A stretch of DNA of 64,000 nucleotides, from assembly GCF_000018605.1 (NCBI RefSeq), contig NC_010003.1:1278501-1342500 (forward strand), given 5' to 3'. The DNA comes from Petrotoga mobilis SJ95 (GTDB lineage: Bacteria; Thermotogota; Thermotogae; Petrotogales; Petrotogaceae). The notes under the pieces were generated by a model, which did not search any database, had not been told where the DNA came from, and saw only the letters and a program-made list of their open reading frames with translations. This document shows, one piece after another, positions 9,342 to 18,790 of the stretch. The position numbers were made by a program, and so were the translations under genes. The first letter of the stretch is position 1; the number at the start of each line of letters is the position of its first letter.

Positions 9342-9376
9342 TAATCGTTCCTCCCAATAACAACGTTGTTTGTGTC

Positions 9377-10396
9377 TCAGGCTAAGATTTTACTGTCTAT
9401 TTCTAATAAGGCTTTTATTTGATCCATTAATTCACTGAATTGCTCAAAATTTAGAGATTGCTTACCGTCAGAGAGAGCGTTTTTAGGATCCGGATGGACT
9501 TCAATTATTAACCCATCAGCACCAGCTGCTACAGCAGCTTTTGATAGAGGAGCGACGTACCTCCAATCTCCACTGGCGTGACTTGGGTCGATTATAATAG
9601 GTAAATGGCTGTATCTTTTGATTACAGGTATTGCACTGATGTCCAAGGTATTTCTGGTTTCATCAGTAAATGTTCTAATTCCTCTTTCACACAGTATAAC
9701 TTGGTTGTTCCCTTCAGAAATAATATATTCTGCTGACATTAAAAATTCTTTGTATGTAGCTGATAGACCCCTTTTAAGTAAAACTGGCTTGTTGAGCTTA
9801 CCTACTTCTTTTAAAAGCACAAAATTTTGCATGTTTCTTGTTCCTATCTGTAAAACATCAGCATATCTTGAAACCAACTCGACCTCTCTGGTGTCCATAA
9901 CTTCTGTAACTATCTTTAGACCAGTTTCTTCACTTACTTCTTTGAGAATTTTTAATCCTTCTTCTTTTAAGCCTTGAAAAGAATATGGAGAAGTTCTTGG
10001 TTTATAAGCTCCACCTCTTAGGAATTTAACCCCTTTCTCTTTTAAGAATAGAGCGGTTTCTAAAACCTGTTCTTTACTTTCTACTGCACAAGGTCCAGCA
10101 ATCGTTAAAAAATTTTCTCCTCCTATTTTTATCCCTCCTATGTCGTATATTGAATCTTTAGATTTGAATGTTCTACTTGCTAATTTGAAAGGTTGAGTTA
10201 TCTCTACAACCCTTTCAACCCCCGGAAATGTTTCAATGTTGCTTAAAATGTATTCCCTGTCACCTTCCCCTACCACCCCAACAATCGTGTGATTTTCTCC
10301 TTTATCAGGATGAGCTTTAAAACCTACTTCTTCCACCTTTTTAATGACATTTCTAACTTCTTCTTCTGTTGCATTTTCCTCCATTACGATTACCAT
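9377..10396 (-). CDS. aroF: 3-deoxy-7-phosphoheptulonate synthase, type I beta with N-terminal regulatory domain
   Basis: First step of the shikimate pathway, condensing phosphoenolpyruvate and erythrose-4-phosphate. Residues 1-70 form a ferredoxin-like (ACT-like) regulatory domain ([20 protein letters not shown]). Residues 90-335 form the barrel: [53 protein letters not shown] and [16 protein letters not shown]. This is the arrangement of the Thermotoga enzyme, which is feedback-inhibited through the N-terminal domain. ATG is preceded by GGAGGTG with a spacing of 7. It is the first structural gene after the aro attenuator. Confidence 0.96.
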   Translation of the reverse strand: MVIVMEENATEEEVRNVIKKVEEVGFKAHPDKGENHTIVGVVGEGDREYILSNIETFPGVERVVEITQPFKLASRTFKSKDSIYDIGGIKIGGENFLTIAGPCAVESKEQVLETALFLKEKGVKFLRGGAYKPRTSPYSFQGLKEEGLKILKEVSEETGLKIVTEVMDTREVELVSRYADVLQIGTRNMQNFVLLKEVGKLNKPVLLKRGLSATYKEFLMSAEYIISEGNNQVILCERGIRTFTDETRNTLDISAIPVIKRYSHLPIIIDPSHASGDWRYVAPLSKAAVAAGADGLIIEVHPDPKNALSDGKQSLNFEQFSELMDQIKALLEIDSKILA

Positions 10397-10478
10397 CAGA
10401 ATTCACCTCCGAATTTAAAAAATTTTTTATCGCCCTGTACCCCTTTAAAGAGCAAAATCTTGTTGCTAAAACTGTTAT

Positions 10479-10514
10479 AAAAAAAATAGGTGCCTACTAA
10501 AAGAGTAGACACCC
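10479..10514 (-). terminator. aro attenuator terminator
   Basis: On the minus strand GGTG-T-CTACT pairs with AGTAG-G-CACC around a CTTTT loop, followed by a run of eight T. The 5' arm of this hairpin is also the 3' arm of the long antiterminator, so the two structures exclude each other. Confidence 0.85.
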
Positions 10515-10578
10515 ATTTTGGAATCTTTGTGGACTATGTTTTCATACGACAAAACAAAGCCACCAAAATGGGTGTCTT
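10507..10578 (-). promoter_or_regulatory. aro antiterminator helix
   Basis: AGACACCCATTTTGG (10562-10576 region) is perfectly complementary over 15 bases to CCAAAATGGGTGTCT, extended inward by CTTTGT with ACAAAG after a 3-base bulge. The 5' arm starts just downstream of the Tyr-Tyr-Trp-Tyr-Phe codons of the leader peptide. A ribosome stalled there leaves the arm free; a moving ribosome covers it. Confidence 0.8.
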
Positions 10579-10632
10579 GCTAAAATACCAATAATATTTA
10601 TTTTCATTTTCGATTAAGACCTTTGTAACCAT
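10534..10632 (-). CDS. Aromatic leader peptide (32 residues)
   Basis: A short open reading frame, ATG at 10632 and TAG at 10534, with GAGGAGAG about nine bases upstream. It begins MVTKVLIENENK and continues YYWYFSK at residues 13-19. The five aromatic codons TAT TAT TGG TAT TTT are consecutive and lie immediately before the antiterminator arm. The stop codon lies in the antiterminator loop. The position between a consensus-like promoter and the aroF attenuator, and the aromatic codon run, fit a leader peptide sensing Tyr, Trp and Phe supply. The sequence evidence is direct; regulation is inferred. Confidence 0.85.
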   Translation of the reverse strand: MVTKVLIENENKYYWYFSKTPILVALFCRMKT

Positions 10633-10664
10633 TTGTGCTCTCTCCTCAACTTTTCTTTAAATTT

Positions 10665-10693
10665 ATTTTATCAAGAAAAAATATTTTTGTCAA
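10665..10693 (-). promoter_or_regulatory. Promoter of the aro operon
   Basis: Perfect -35 TTGACA (10688-10693), 17-base spacer, -10 TAAAAT (10665-10670). The transcript would start about 25 bases before the leader peptide ATG. Confidence 0.85.
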
Positions 10694-10843
10694 CTAAAAA
10701 AGCGAATTTTTCTCTATAATTCAAAATTAATAGGCTTAAAAGTATACACTTCTGTAAAATAGACTAAATGAAAAGGTGCTAAAATTTTTTATGAAGTATA
10801 GATTTAAAATGCTTATTTACAAAGTAAATGGAGGTGAATAGTC

Positions 10844-11515
10844 ATGTATTATACTACTATGTTGTTGTTGATACCACCATTGATATTAGCTATCTGGGCT
10901 CAAGCAAGAGTTAGTAGCACTTTCAACAAATATTCTCGAGTAAAGGCATCAATTGGCGAGCCAGGCTATATGTTTGCCAGAAGATTACTTGATTCCGTTG
11001 GGTTATATGATGTTAAAGTCGAAAGAGTAAGAGGTACTTTGAGTGATCATTATGACCCTACTAACAAAGTTTTGAGACTTTCTGACTCCACTTATAACAG
11101 TTCGTCTATAGCGGCATTAGGAGTTGTGGCTCACGAAGCAGGTCATGCTATACAACATGCTAAGGGTTATAAACCTTTAATTCTCAGGAATCTGGCTGTG
11201 CCGTTGGCAGGTTTTGGTTCTAATATGGCGTGGATTATATTCTTTATTGGACTTATTTTTTCTACACCTTTCTTACTGAATGCAGGAATTTTCTTGTTCC
11301 TTTTCGTGGTTTTATTTTCAGTTATAACGTTACCAGTTGAGTTCAATGCAAGTAGTAGGGCTTTGAAACTTTTACCCGTTATGGGCATGTCTAAAGAAGA
11401 AGTATCAGGTGCAAAAAAGGTGTTATCAGCCGCTGCGTTGACCTACGTGGCAGCTGCGTTGATGTCGATTGCTCAACTCTTGAGAATGCTGGTGTTAGCT
11501 CGTTCAAGAAATTAA
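10844..11515 (+). CDS. Membrane zinc metallopeptidase (YugP family)
   Basis: A 223-residue protein of the neutral zinc metallopeptidase_2 (YugP) family. The zinc motif HEAGH lies in VAHEAGHAIQHAKGY (about res 93-107), with a candidate third ligand glutamate in LPVEFNAS near residue 170. There is an N-terminal membrane segment and two further hydrophobic segments around residues 120-165, then a C-terminal ALTYVAAALMSI helix. The substrate is unknown. The ribosome site GGAGGTG is good. It is transcribed divergently from aroF and followed 12 bases later by the acylphosphatase. Confidence 0.88.
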   Translation: MYYTTMLLLIPPLILAIWAQARVSSTFNKYSRVKASIGEPGYMFARRLLDSVGLYDVKVERVRGTLSDHYDPTNKVLRLSDSTYNSSSIAALGVVAHEAGHAIQHAKGYKPLILRNLAVPLAGFGSNMAWIIFFIGLIFSTPFLLNAGIFLFLFVVLFSVITLPVEFNASSRALKLLPVMGMSKEEVSGAKKVLSAAALTYVAAALMSIAQLLRMLVLARSRN

Positions 11516-11527
11516 GGTATATCTTCT

Positions 11528-11797
11528 ATGGTTTGCAAAAGATGGATACTGTATGGGCGAGTTCAAGGTGTTGGATTAAGACATTTTTTAAGAGTGCATG
11601 GAGTAAGGCTTCAACTTGAAGGGTACGTTAGAAACTTACCCGACGGTTCGGTTGAGGTGGTTGCACAAGGAGAAAAAGAAAAAGTTTTGAAACTAAAAAC
11701 TATCATCTTACAAGGAAATGGGTTCAGTAGATTAGAAGATGTTCAAGAAGAAGATTTCCCCATAGGGAATTATGGAAGTTTTCATATAGAGTATTAA
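11528..11797 (+). CDS. acyP: Acylphosphatase
   Basis: Small cytosolic enzyme (89 residues) that hydrolyses acyl phosphates. The motif GRVQGVGLRHF holds the catalytic arginine, and VRNLPDGSVEVVAQG holds the catalytic asparagine. Both are conserved although GVFFR of most family members is GVGLR here. The ribosome site before ATG is weak (AAGG), suggesting coupling to the upstream peptidase gene 12 bases away. Confidence 0.92.
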   Translation: MVCKRWILYGRVQGVGLRHFLRVHGVRLQLEGYVRNLPDGSVEVVAQGEKEKVLKLKTIILQGNGFSRLEDVQEEDFPIGNYGSFHIEY

Positions 11798-11800
11798 ACC

Positions 11801-11830
11801 AAAATAGAGGCGAGTAGCCTCTATTTTTTT
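11801..11830. terminator. Bidirectional terminator between acyP and trpA
   Basis: AATAGAGGC-GAGTA-GCCTCTATT with a T run on the plus side and A-rich sequence on the other. It serves the converging acyP and trp transcripts. Confidence 0.85.
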
Positions 11831-12606
11831 CACCATACTTTCAAACTTTTAGTAAATCTTTTTATTTCTTTAAGCAACTTACCTTTGTCATCACTGTTTT
11901 CATCGATTATTTTTATTAGGGCACTTCCCACAATTATTCCATCGAAGTATTCAATAATATTTTTAGCCTTTGTCGGGCTATCTATTCCAAAACCGATAGC
12001 TAAAGGTATATTAACATACTTTCTCACTCTTTGTGAATACTCTTTCAAATGCTCCATAGGTGCTTGACTATCCCCTGTTACTCCCATAATAGATACACAA
12101 TACAAAAATCCAGAACATACCTTAGAGATTTCTTTTAGTCGCTCTTCAGAGGTATTTGGAGCAACTAGTAAAATAGGATCGATACCGTTTTCTTTTATTT
12201 TTGCGTAAAATTCCTCTTCTTCGTCAAAAGGCAAATCAGGAATTATTACTCCAGAGATGCCTGTATTCACGGCTTCTGTTATAAAATTGTCGATACCATA
12301 ATTGAGAATTGAGTTGTAATAACCCATTAAAACGAGTGGGCAAGTAACCTCTTCTTTGATTTCATTCAAGGTTTCAAAAATTTTTTTAAGGGTAACCCCA
12401 TTTTTTAAAGCTTTTTGGCTTGCTTTTTGAATTATTGGTCCATCTGCTAAAGGATCGGAAAAAGGTATTCCTACCTCTATAATATCAACACCATCTTTGT
12501 TCAATTCTAATATAATTTCTTTTGTAACCTCTAAGTTCGGATCTCCGGCTGTTACATAGGTGATTAAAGCCTTGCTATTTTTGAAAACTTCACTTATTTT
12601 GCTCAT
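11830..12606 (-). CDS. trpA: Tryptophan synthase alpha subunit
   Basis: Cleaves indole-3-glycerol phosphate to indole, which passes to TrpB. The 258-residue barrel shows the catalytic Glu in [18 protein letters not shown] (about res 47-64) and the catalytic Asp of that motif; loop 6 GVTGD and phosphate-binding GFGI and GSAL are present. Last gene of the trp operon; its start overlaps the trpB stop by 4 bases (ATGA). Confidence 0.97.
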   Translation of the reverse strand: MSKISEVFKNSKALITYVTAGDPNLEVTKEIILELNKDGVDIIEVGIPFSDPLADGPIIQKASQKALKNGVTLKKIFETLNEIKEEVTCPLVLMGYYNSILNYGIDNFITEAVNTGISGVIIPDLPFDEEEEFYAKIKENGIDPILLVAPNTSEERLKEISKVCSGFLYCVSIMGVTGDSQAPMEHLKEYSQRVRKYVNIPLAIGFGIDSPTKAKNIIEYFDGIIVGSALIKIIDENSDDKGKLLKEIKRFTKSLKVW

Positions 12607-13784
12607 TCTAGTGCCTCCCTACCAAGTTTTATATAAGAATCGACATCTTTGTCTCCTCTTCCAGAAAGATTTATTACCATGATTTTATCTTTATCAAGTG
12701 ATGGTGCAATTTTCATAGCGTAAGCTATTGCATGGGAACTTTCAAATGCTGGGATGATTCCCTCCAATTTCGTTAAAAGTTCAAAACCTTTCAACGCTTC
12801 TTCATCTGTTATCGATACATACTGAGCTCTTTTTTCATCATGTAGATAACTATGTTCAGGTCCCACACCCGGATAATCTAAACCTGCAGAAATAGAATAT
12901 GCCAGTTGAATTTGACCGTCATCATCTTGTAAGACGTAAGATTTACTCCCGTGAAGGACCCCTATTTTCCCCGCAGTTAAAGAAGCGGCATGTTGGCCAG
13001 TTTCTAATCCTTTTCCTGCAGCTTCCACTCCTATCAATTCAACATCTTTATCTTCTATAAAAGGGTAGAATATACCCATAGCGTTACTACCTCCGCCAAC
13101 ACATGCAACTATATAATCAGGCAACCTTCCTTCTTTTTCTAAAATCTGATTTTTAGATTCATCACCAATAACCCTTTGAAAATCTCTAACTATTTTAGGG
13201 TATGGATGTGGTCCTACAACAGAACCTATAACGTAGTGGGTGTTTTCTACGTTTGTAACCCAGTCTCTAATAGCTTCATTTATGGCTTCCTTTAAAGTTT
13301 GGCTACCGCTGTATACAGGCACTACTTTTGCTCCCAACATCCTCATTTTGTATACATTGAGCGCTTGTCTTCTGATATCTTCTGCCCCCATGTAAACTAT
13401 ACATTCCAACCCAAATCTAGCTGCAGCGGTTGCTGTTGCCACACCATGCTGGCCTGCACCGGTCTCTGCTATTATTCTTTTTTTATTCATTCTTTTTGCA
13501 AGTAATACTTGCCCCAACGCGTTATTAATTTTGTGCGCCCCCGTATGGTTTAAATCTTCCCTTTTTAGATATATTTTTGGACCATTAAGATATTCGGTAA
13601 ATCTTTCAGCAAAATATAAAGGGGTGGGCCTTCCACAGTAATCTTTCAACAAACCTTGGTATTCATTTATAAAATCAGGATCTTTTGAATATTTTTCGTG
13701 AGCTTCCTCCAACTCTTCGAGCGCTGGAATCAATGTCTCTGGAACGTATCTACCTCCATACTGACCAAAATAAGCTTTTTTCAT
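12603..13784 (-). CDS. trpB: Tryptophan synthase beta subunit
   Basis: Pyridoxal-phosphate enzyme joining indole and serine. The Schiff-base lysine lies in [14 protein letters not shown] (about res 82-95); [16 protein letters not shown], the phosphate loop GGGSNAMG and NLSGRGDKD are intact. The length of 393 is that of the standard TrpB1. It is separated from trpF by a 470-base repeat-filled gap, yet all seven trp genes share one strand. Confidence 0.98.
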   Translation of the reverse strand: MKKAYFGQYGGRYVPETLIPALEELEEAHEKYSKDPDFINEYQGLLKDYCGRPTPLYFAERFTEYLNGPKIYLKREDLNHTGAHKINNALGQVLLAKRMNKKRIIAETGAGQHGVATATAAARFGLECIVYMGAEDIRRQALNVYKMRMLGAKVVPVYSGSQTLKEAINEAIRDWVTNVENTHYVIGSVVGPHPYPKIVRDFQRVIGDESKNQILEKEGRLPDYIVACVGGGSNAMGIFYPFIEDKDVELIGVEAAGKGLETGQHAASLTAGKIGVLHGSKSYVLQDDDGQIQLAYSISAGLDYPGVGPEHSYLHDEKRAQYVSITDEEALKGFELLTKLEGIIPAFESSHAIAYAMKIAPSLDKDKIMVINLSGRGDKDVDSYIKLGREALE

Positions 13785-13829
13785 AAAATTTCATCCTCCT
13801 TTTTTATTTTTTTGCAATTAAAAAGTTTG

Positions 13830-14250
13830 TTATAGCACCCCATCGCCCCGCTTCCCACCCTTCTTTAGAAAGGGACATGCGGTCCCATAAACCCATACAT
13901 TAAGGGGCTTCGCCCCTTAAGATCCCCAAAACCAAGTTCAAAGTCAAATTCATCTAAAAACACAGTTTGCATAGTGCAGCAAACAAGGGGTAAACCCCTT
14001 AAGATCCCCGTGCATCATTTGCTGCGCAAATGAGAATTTGGAAATTATTTCAAAGGAATTATGAACAAGGCGTTTTGCATAAGGCTGCAAAATGCTGCGC
14101 AAATGAGAATTTGGAAGTTACTTCTAAAGCTTTATAAAAAACATTTTGCACAAAGCTGCAAAAGGGCTCCGCCCTGTGACCCTTTTAAAATCAAAATCTT
14201 GTTTCTAAAACGTACGTTAAAGACCCTTCGCCCCGCTTCCCACCCTTTTA
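13830..14250 (-). repeat. Composite repeat block filling the trpF-trpB gap
   Basis: No gene is visible in this gap. It holds several repeat units: the GCCCCGCTTCCCACCC unit at both ends, an AAAGGGACATGCGGTCCC palindrome, AAGGGGCTTCGCCCCTT hairpins, a twice repeated segment GCTGCGCAAATGAGAATTTG (14030s and 14090s), TTTTGCACAAAGCTGCAAAA (about 14150), and GGGCTCCGCCCTGTGACCC. The hairpins could reduce readthrough from trpF into trpB. Confidence 0.8.
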
Positions 14251-14256
14251 ATTTTA

Positions 14257-14880
14257 TTATTTTATTTTGATAGAATTTATCCTATCGATAGTTTCTTTTA
14301 TTAACCTAATATCTTTTTTACCTGGATACAATTCAACTTTGCTGTTTAGATCAACGGCATTGGGTCTGATTGTTTTTATAGCTTCAACTATGTTTTCTGG
14401 GCTCAAACCACCCGCTAAGATGAACGGTTTTTTTATATTAGCTTCTTTTAAAATCTCCCAATTGAAAGTATGTCCTGTACCACCTATCTTTTCACCAATT
14501 TTTGTATCAAATAAGAAGTAATCCACAAAATCATTGTACTTGGATATTTCTTCCAAAGAGCTCTTATTTTCAATTTTAATAGCTTTTATTGTTTTTAACT
14601 TGCAATTTTTAATTATATTTACATCTTCTGATCCGTGAAATTGAACGTAATCAAATACTTTACTTCTTTCAATTTTTTCAATTTCTTCTTTGACAGGATT
14701 AACTACCACCGCTACCCTGCTTACAAAGGGTGGTAACTCTTTAGATATTTCAAGAACTTTCGATAATTCAACTTTTCTTGGGCTTTCAGCTAAAATGAAA
14801 CCTAAAGCATCTACCCCAGCTTTGGATATGTTAATGGCGTCTTCAATGTTTGTGATCCCACAAACTTTTATCCTAATCAC
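14257..14880 (-). CDS. trpF: Phosphoribosylanthranilate isomerase
   Basis: Amadori rearrangement in tryptophan synthesis. The 207-residue barrel begins IRIKVCGITNIEDA with the catalytic Cys (about res 7), followed by DALGFILAESPRKV, VQFHGSED, LFDTKIGEKIGGTGHTFNW with the catalytic Asp, and LAGGLSPENI and VDLNSKVE. It overlaps trpC by 4 bases. Confidence 0.97.
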   Translation of the reverse strand: MIRIKVCGITNIEDAINISKAGVDALGFILAESPRKVELSKVLEISKELPPFVSRVAVVVNPVKEEIEKIERSKVFDYVQFHGSEDVNIIKNCKLKTIKAIKIENKSSLEEISKYNDFVDYFLFDTKIGEKIGGTGHTFNWEILKEANIKKPFILAGGLSPENIVEAIKTIRPNAVDLNSKVELYPGKKDIRLIKETIDRINSIKIK

Positions 14881-15638
14881 TGTAAATTACTCCTTTTTTC
14901 TGGAAATAGTTCTCCAATCTTCAAAACAGGATCGTTTTCTTTCATTAGAGCTTCTCCTATTAATACCCCATCTACTTCTAAACTTCTAAGGTAATCGATG
15001 TCACTTTTTTCTTTAATCCCGCTTTCTGAAATCACATAAAAATCTCTTCGTTTACCTAATTTTTCAAGTTCTTCAAGTAATTTTTCCGTGTTTCTTAGGC
15101 TAAGAGAAAAATCACTCAAATCTCTGTTGTTTATCCCTAAAATTTCAGTTTCGGTATCTAAAACCTTTGTTAATTCTTGATGGTTATGAACTTCGACTAT
15201 GGCTTCTAAACCTATATCTTTTGATATCTTAAGAAAATTAGAAATCTCTTTTTTTGTTAGTATTGAAGCTATGAGTAAAATAACGTTGGCCCCCAGAAAT
15301 AACGACTGGTAGATCTGTATAGGATCGATTATGAAATCTTTTCTTAAAATAGGAAGGTTTGTTTTGGGTCTTAATTCTTTTAAAATATTTGTACTACCTT
15401 GAAAATATTTTTCATCAGTTAGAATAGAAATAGCATCTGCACCACCTTTTATATATAACTCTAACTGCCTTTGTGGGTCAAAATTCGTTGAAATGATCCC
15501 TTTACTTGGCGAGGCTTTTTTGATTTCCGCTATTAAAGTTAATTTTCCTTTTTGGAAGGAGTCTTTTAAGGAGATTTTCTTTTCTTTTAGCTTTGCTACT
15601 TCTTCCCTTTTTGTTTCTACTATCTTTTCTAAATACAT
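14877..15638 (-). CDS. trpC: Indole-3-glycerol phosphate synthase
   Basis: Closes the indole ring. The 253-residue monofunctional barrel shows LIAEIKKASPSKG (catalytic Glu and Lys), ISILTDEKYFQGS, LPILRKDFIIDPIQIYQS, LGINNRDLSDFS and SESGIKEKSD, all characteristic. A ribosome site (GGAGG) precedes ATG. It lies between trpD and trpF. Confidence 0.97.
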   Translation of the reverse strand: MYLEKIVETKREEVAKLKEKKISLKDSFQKGKLTLIAEIKKASPSKGIISTNFDPQRQLELYIKGGADAISILTDEKYFQGSTNILKELRPKTNLPILRKDFIIDPIQIYQSLFLGANVILLIASILTKKEISNFLKISKDIGLEAIVEVHNHQELTKVLDTETEILGINNRDLSDFSLSLRNTEKLLEELEKLGKRRDFYVISESGIKEKSDIDYLRSLEVDGVLIGEALMKENDPVLKIGELFPEKRSNLQ

Positions 15639-15651
15639 CTTTTCCTCCTTT

Positions 15652-16686
15652 TCAAGAAGTTTTTGCTTGTAAAGATAGAAAGTTAGTAAACTCTACCATC
15701 TCTTCCAATTTCTTCATCGCTTTTCCACTATCAATTATCTCTTGTGCAAAATTGATACCTTCTTCTAAACTGTTGACTTTATTTGCCACATATAACCCGG
15801 CTGCTGTATTCAAAACGACTACATCCCTTTTGGGACCCATTTCACCGTTAAATATGTTTAATATTATTCTTTTATTTTCTTCTGCGCTTCCGCCTTGGAT
15901 CTCTTGTATGCTGTACTTTTCAAGCCCTAAATCTTCCGGGGATATTTCTAACTTTTCTATCTTACCTTCATTCAAAAACGCCACTTTATTCTTTCCTGAC
16001 AGGGAAAATTCATCTATGCCTTCCGAGCCATGAACAACCATCGCCCTTTTAACTCCCAAGTTATTCAAAACCTCTGCTATAGGGTAAACCAATTTTGGAT
16101 CGTATATGCCCATTAATTGATATTTTATATTTGCAGGATTTGTCAAGGGTCCTAAGACGTTAAAAATGGTCCTTATTCCTAATTCTTTTCTTGGTACAGC
16201 AGCATGTTTAGTAGCTTTATGAAAATCTTGAGCAAAAAGAAAGGCTATATTTATCTCTTTCAAGCATCTTTCAACTGAAGAAGGGGGTAATGATATATTG
16301 ATTCCAAGAGACTCCAATACATCCGCGCTCCCACTTTTACTTGATACGGATCTGTTACCGTGTTTTGCAACAACAACCCCAGCTGCTGCCAAGATAAAGG
16401 CTACAGCGGTAGAAATGTTGAAGGTTCCCTTAGCATCTCCACCTGTTCCACATGTATCCATAAGTTCGCCGCTTTCAATACTTATTGGTGTAGCCTTTTC
16501 TTTCATAACTTTTGCACTTGCTGTGATTTCTTCGACCGTTTCTCCTTTCATATGCAGAGCAACTAAAAAACCAGAAAGTTGACTGTGTGTTACTTTACCT
16601 TCCATAATCATCTCCATCGCCTGTTCCATCTCGTCCAAACTCAAATTTTCTCCTTTTACAACTTTTTGAAGATAGTAATTAAACAT
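15652..16686 (-). CDS. trpD: Anthranilate phosphoribosyltransferase
   Basis: Transfers phosphoribose to anthranilate. Motifs: DTCGTGGDAKGTFNISTAVA (pyrophosphate loop), KHGNRSVSSKSGSADVLE, RTIFNVLGPLTNPA and HGSEGIDEFSLSG. The frame is open to 16704, but ATG at 16686 (MFNYYLQKV) has GGGGTG six bases upstream and matches the family start. It overlaps the end of trpG by 8 bases. It is not fused to TrpG, unlike the arrangement in some Thermotogales; that comparison is from memory. Confidence 0.95.
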   Translation of the reverse strand: MFNYYLQKVVKGENLSLDEMEQAMEMIMEGKVTHSQLSGFLVALHMKGETVEEITASAKVMKEKATPISIESGELMDTCGTGGDAKGTFNISTAVAFILAAAGVVVAKHGNRSVSSKSGSADVLESLGINISLPPSSVERCLKEINIAFLFAQDFHKATKHAAVPRKELGIRTIFNVLGPLTNPANIKYQLMGIYDPKLVYPIAEVLNNLGVKRAMVVHGSEGIDEFSLSGKNKVAFLNEGKIEKLEISPEDLGLEKYSIQEIQGGSAEENKRIILNIFNGEMGPKRDVVVLNTAAGLYVANKVNSLEEGINFAQEIIDSGKAMKKLEEMVEFTNFLSLQAKTS

Positions 16687-17269
16687 AGCTGACACCCCTT
16701 TCAACTTTAATATTTATAAAATTCTCTATTAATCTCGGTCCTACTGTTGTTAATATAGATTCTGGATGGAATTGTACCCCATATATTTGGTAACTAATGT
16801 GCCTTAAGGCCATGACCTCTCCGTCTTGTGTAGAGGCCGTTATTTTTAATTCTTTCGGGAACATCTCGTTTGACACGATAAGTGAATGGTATCTGGTAGC
16901 TTCAAAGGGGCTATCTATACCTTGAAATATATCCTTTTTTTCTTTGATATATATCTTAGAAGTCTTTCCGTGGAATATCTCTTTTGCTCTGACAACCTTT
17001 CCATTGAAAGCCTCCGCAATGCACTGATGACCTAAACAGATTCCAAGAATTGGAATTACTCCTTTAAAGTGTTTAATGGTTTCGATGGAAATCCCAGCAT
17101 CTTTGGGAACACCTGGTCCCGGAGAAATTATTATGTGAGAAGGCTTGAGCATTTCAATATCTTTTACAGTTATTTTGTCGTTTCTATAGACCAAAACATC
17201 ATCGAACTCACACGCTGTTTGATATATGTTGTAGGTGAATGAGTCGTAATTGTCTATCAAAAGAATCAT
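16679..17269 (-). CDS. trpG: Anthranilate synthase component II (glutamine amidotransferase)
   Basis: Supplies ammonia from glutamine to TrpE. The class I amidotransferase triad is visible: Cys in GICLGHQCIAEAF and His-Glu in VQFHPESIL. NYDSFTYN at the N-terminus and SPGPGVP are family motifs. At 196 residues it is a free-standing subunit. It begins immediately after trpE. Confidence 0.97.
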   Translation of the reverse strand: MILLIDNYDSFTYNIYQTACEFDDVLVYRNDKITVKDIEMLKPSHIIISPGPGVPKDAGISIETIKHFKGVIPILGICLGHQCIAEAFNGKVVRAKEIFHGKTSKIYIKEKKDIFQGIDSPFEATRYHSLIVSNEMFPKELKITASTQDGEVMALRHISYQIYGVQFHPESILTTVGPRLIENFINIKVERGVSYV

Positions 17270-17270
17270 C

Positions 17271-18749
17271 TCAACAATCCCCCTTTTCTAAAGATTTGAA
17301 CATTGCCATTGCCTTGTTGACTGTTTCATAATACTCATTTTCAGCAATCGAATAAGACACTATACCAGCACCAGCTTGTATCCTTACTTCATTTTCTTTG
17401 CACACCATCGTCCTTATTGCAATACTTGTATCTAAATTTCCTTTTGTATCAATGTATCCAACTACGCCGGCATAGATTTCTCTTGGTTCGTCTTCCAATT
17501 CATCGATTATTTCAATAGCCCTAATCTTTGGAGCTCCTGATACGGTCCCGGCTGGGAACAAAGATTTCAATACATCAAGTGAGTTTAAATAATTCTTTTT
17601 TAAACCTTCAACTTGCGAATAGATGTGCATCACATGTGAATATTTTTCAATTCCAAAAAATTTTGTAACCTTAACACTTCCTTCTTTACATACCCTGCCT
17701 AAATCGTTCCTTGCAAGATCAACAAGCATTATGTGTTCCGCCCTTTCTTTCTCATCACGTAAGAGTTCTTTTTCTATGGCTTCATCTGCTTGGGGAGTTT
17801 CCCCTCTCTTTCTTGTACCAGCAAGGGGCCTGGTGATTACTCTTTGCCCTTCAACTTTTACTAGCATTTCTGGAGAAGAGCCAATAATGGTTGCTTCTGG
17901 AAAATTTAGATAAAACATGTAAGGTGAAGGGTTTATCTTTCTTAGATTTTCATATATTTCAAAAGGATGTTGCGTTATTTTGCAAGAAAACCTTTGAGAT
18001 ATGACGATTTGAAAAGCCTCACCAGCGTTTATATAATTTTTTGTTTTTTCTACTTTTTCGACGAATTCTTCTTTACTTGTGTGGTGTTTGATCTTCAATT
18101 TGACTTGATCATTATTTCTTTCTTCTTCCCCTTGAGTAGAAGTTTTTTCCAAATCTTTTAATATCTGATGATTTTCATGTTTAGCCAAAGAAATTCGACT
18201 TTCTATATCTTCTTCTGACCCGCTATTCACAACATTAACCAAATATCCCAATTTTTCATTTTGATCTAATATCAATGAGATTCTTGGAAATACTAAGATA
18301 GATAGTGGTAAATCTCCATGTTTGAGATCTTTATCCATTTCATTATGGTATATATCTTCCCAAATGGAAATAATCTCATAACCGAAGTATCCTACAAAAC
18401 TTGCAAATAAATCTGGGATATTTAGAATACTTTCATACTGAATACTTTCTAACTGTTCCTTTAAAAAAGATATGTAATCTGTATTTTCATCAAGAAAAGC
18501 TTTACCTTTTTCAAAAAAATGGAGTCTTGTCTTCTTCTTGGTTGTATAATTTAATTTCGCGACTTTTAATGGAGTGATTCCTATTAAGGAATACTTTTTT
18601 TCGTTGATCGAAAGATTTTCTAATATAAACGAATATTGATTATTTAAAGCAATTTTTTTATAAACTACTGTTGGATCAGGATTTTCCAGGCTTATTTTTT
18701 CTATAACTGGTAAAATTGTTTGATTTATTACAGACCTTTTAGTATACAT
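17271..18749 (-). CDS. trpE: Anthranilate synthase component I
   Basis: Makes anthranilate from chorismate. The C-terminal chorismate-binding domain is clear: NYINAGEAFQIVISQRFS, PSPYMFYLNF, GSSPEMLVKV, TRPLAGTRKRGET, LVDLARNDLGRV, FPAGTVSGAPKIRA and QAGAGIVSYS. The N-terminal domain has LENLSINEKKYSLIG, the region that binds feedback tryptophan in other TrpE proteins. The 492-residue length is normal. A strong ribosome site AAGGAGGGG precedes ATG. First structural gene after the trp attenuator. Confidence 0.97.
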   Translation of the reverse strand: MYTKRSVINQTILPVIEKISLENPDPTVVYKKIALNNQYSFILENLSINEKKYSLIGITPLKVAKLNYTTKKKTRLHFFEKGKAFLDENTDYISFLKEQLESIQYESILNIPDLFASFVGYFGYEIISIWEDIYHNEMDKDLKHGDLPLSILVFPRISLILDQNEKLGYLVNVVNSGSEEDIESRISLAKHENHQILKDLEKTSTQGEEERNNDQVKLKIKHHTSKEEFVEKVEKTKNYINAGEAFQIVISQRFSCKITQHPFEIYENLRKINPSPYMFYLNFPEATIIGSSPEMLVKVEGQRVITRPLAGTRKRGETPQADEAIEKELLRDEKERAEHIMLVDLARNDLGRVCKEGSVKVTKFFGIEKYSHVMHIYSQVEGLKKNYLNSLDVLKSLFPAGTVSGAPKIRAIEIIDELEDEPREIYAGVVGYIDTKGNLDTSIAIRTMVCKENEVRIQAGAGIVSYSIAENEYYETVNKAMAMFKSLEKGDC

Positions 18750-18790
18750 ATTCCCCTCCTTCTCGGCATTAATTTTTGCTTAGTTTGTGC

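Noticed and set aside
10400-10660. T-box riboswitch in front of aroF
   Set aside because: No T-box consensus (AGGGTGG...CCGCG), no specifier stem I or AGTA-GA bulges were found; the translated frame with aromatic codons explains the leader better.
10687-10720. Divergent plus-strand promoter for the zinc peptidase gene (TTGTCA ... TATAAT)
   Set aside because: The spacing is about 22 bases, too long for a standard promoter, and no better -35 was seen.
13830-14250. Possible small genes in the trpF-trpB gap
   Set aside because: The open frames here translate repeat units and lack ribosome sites and homology.
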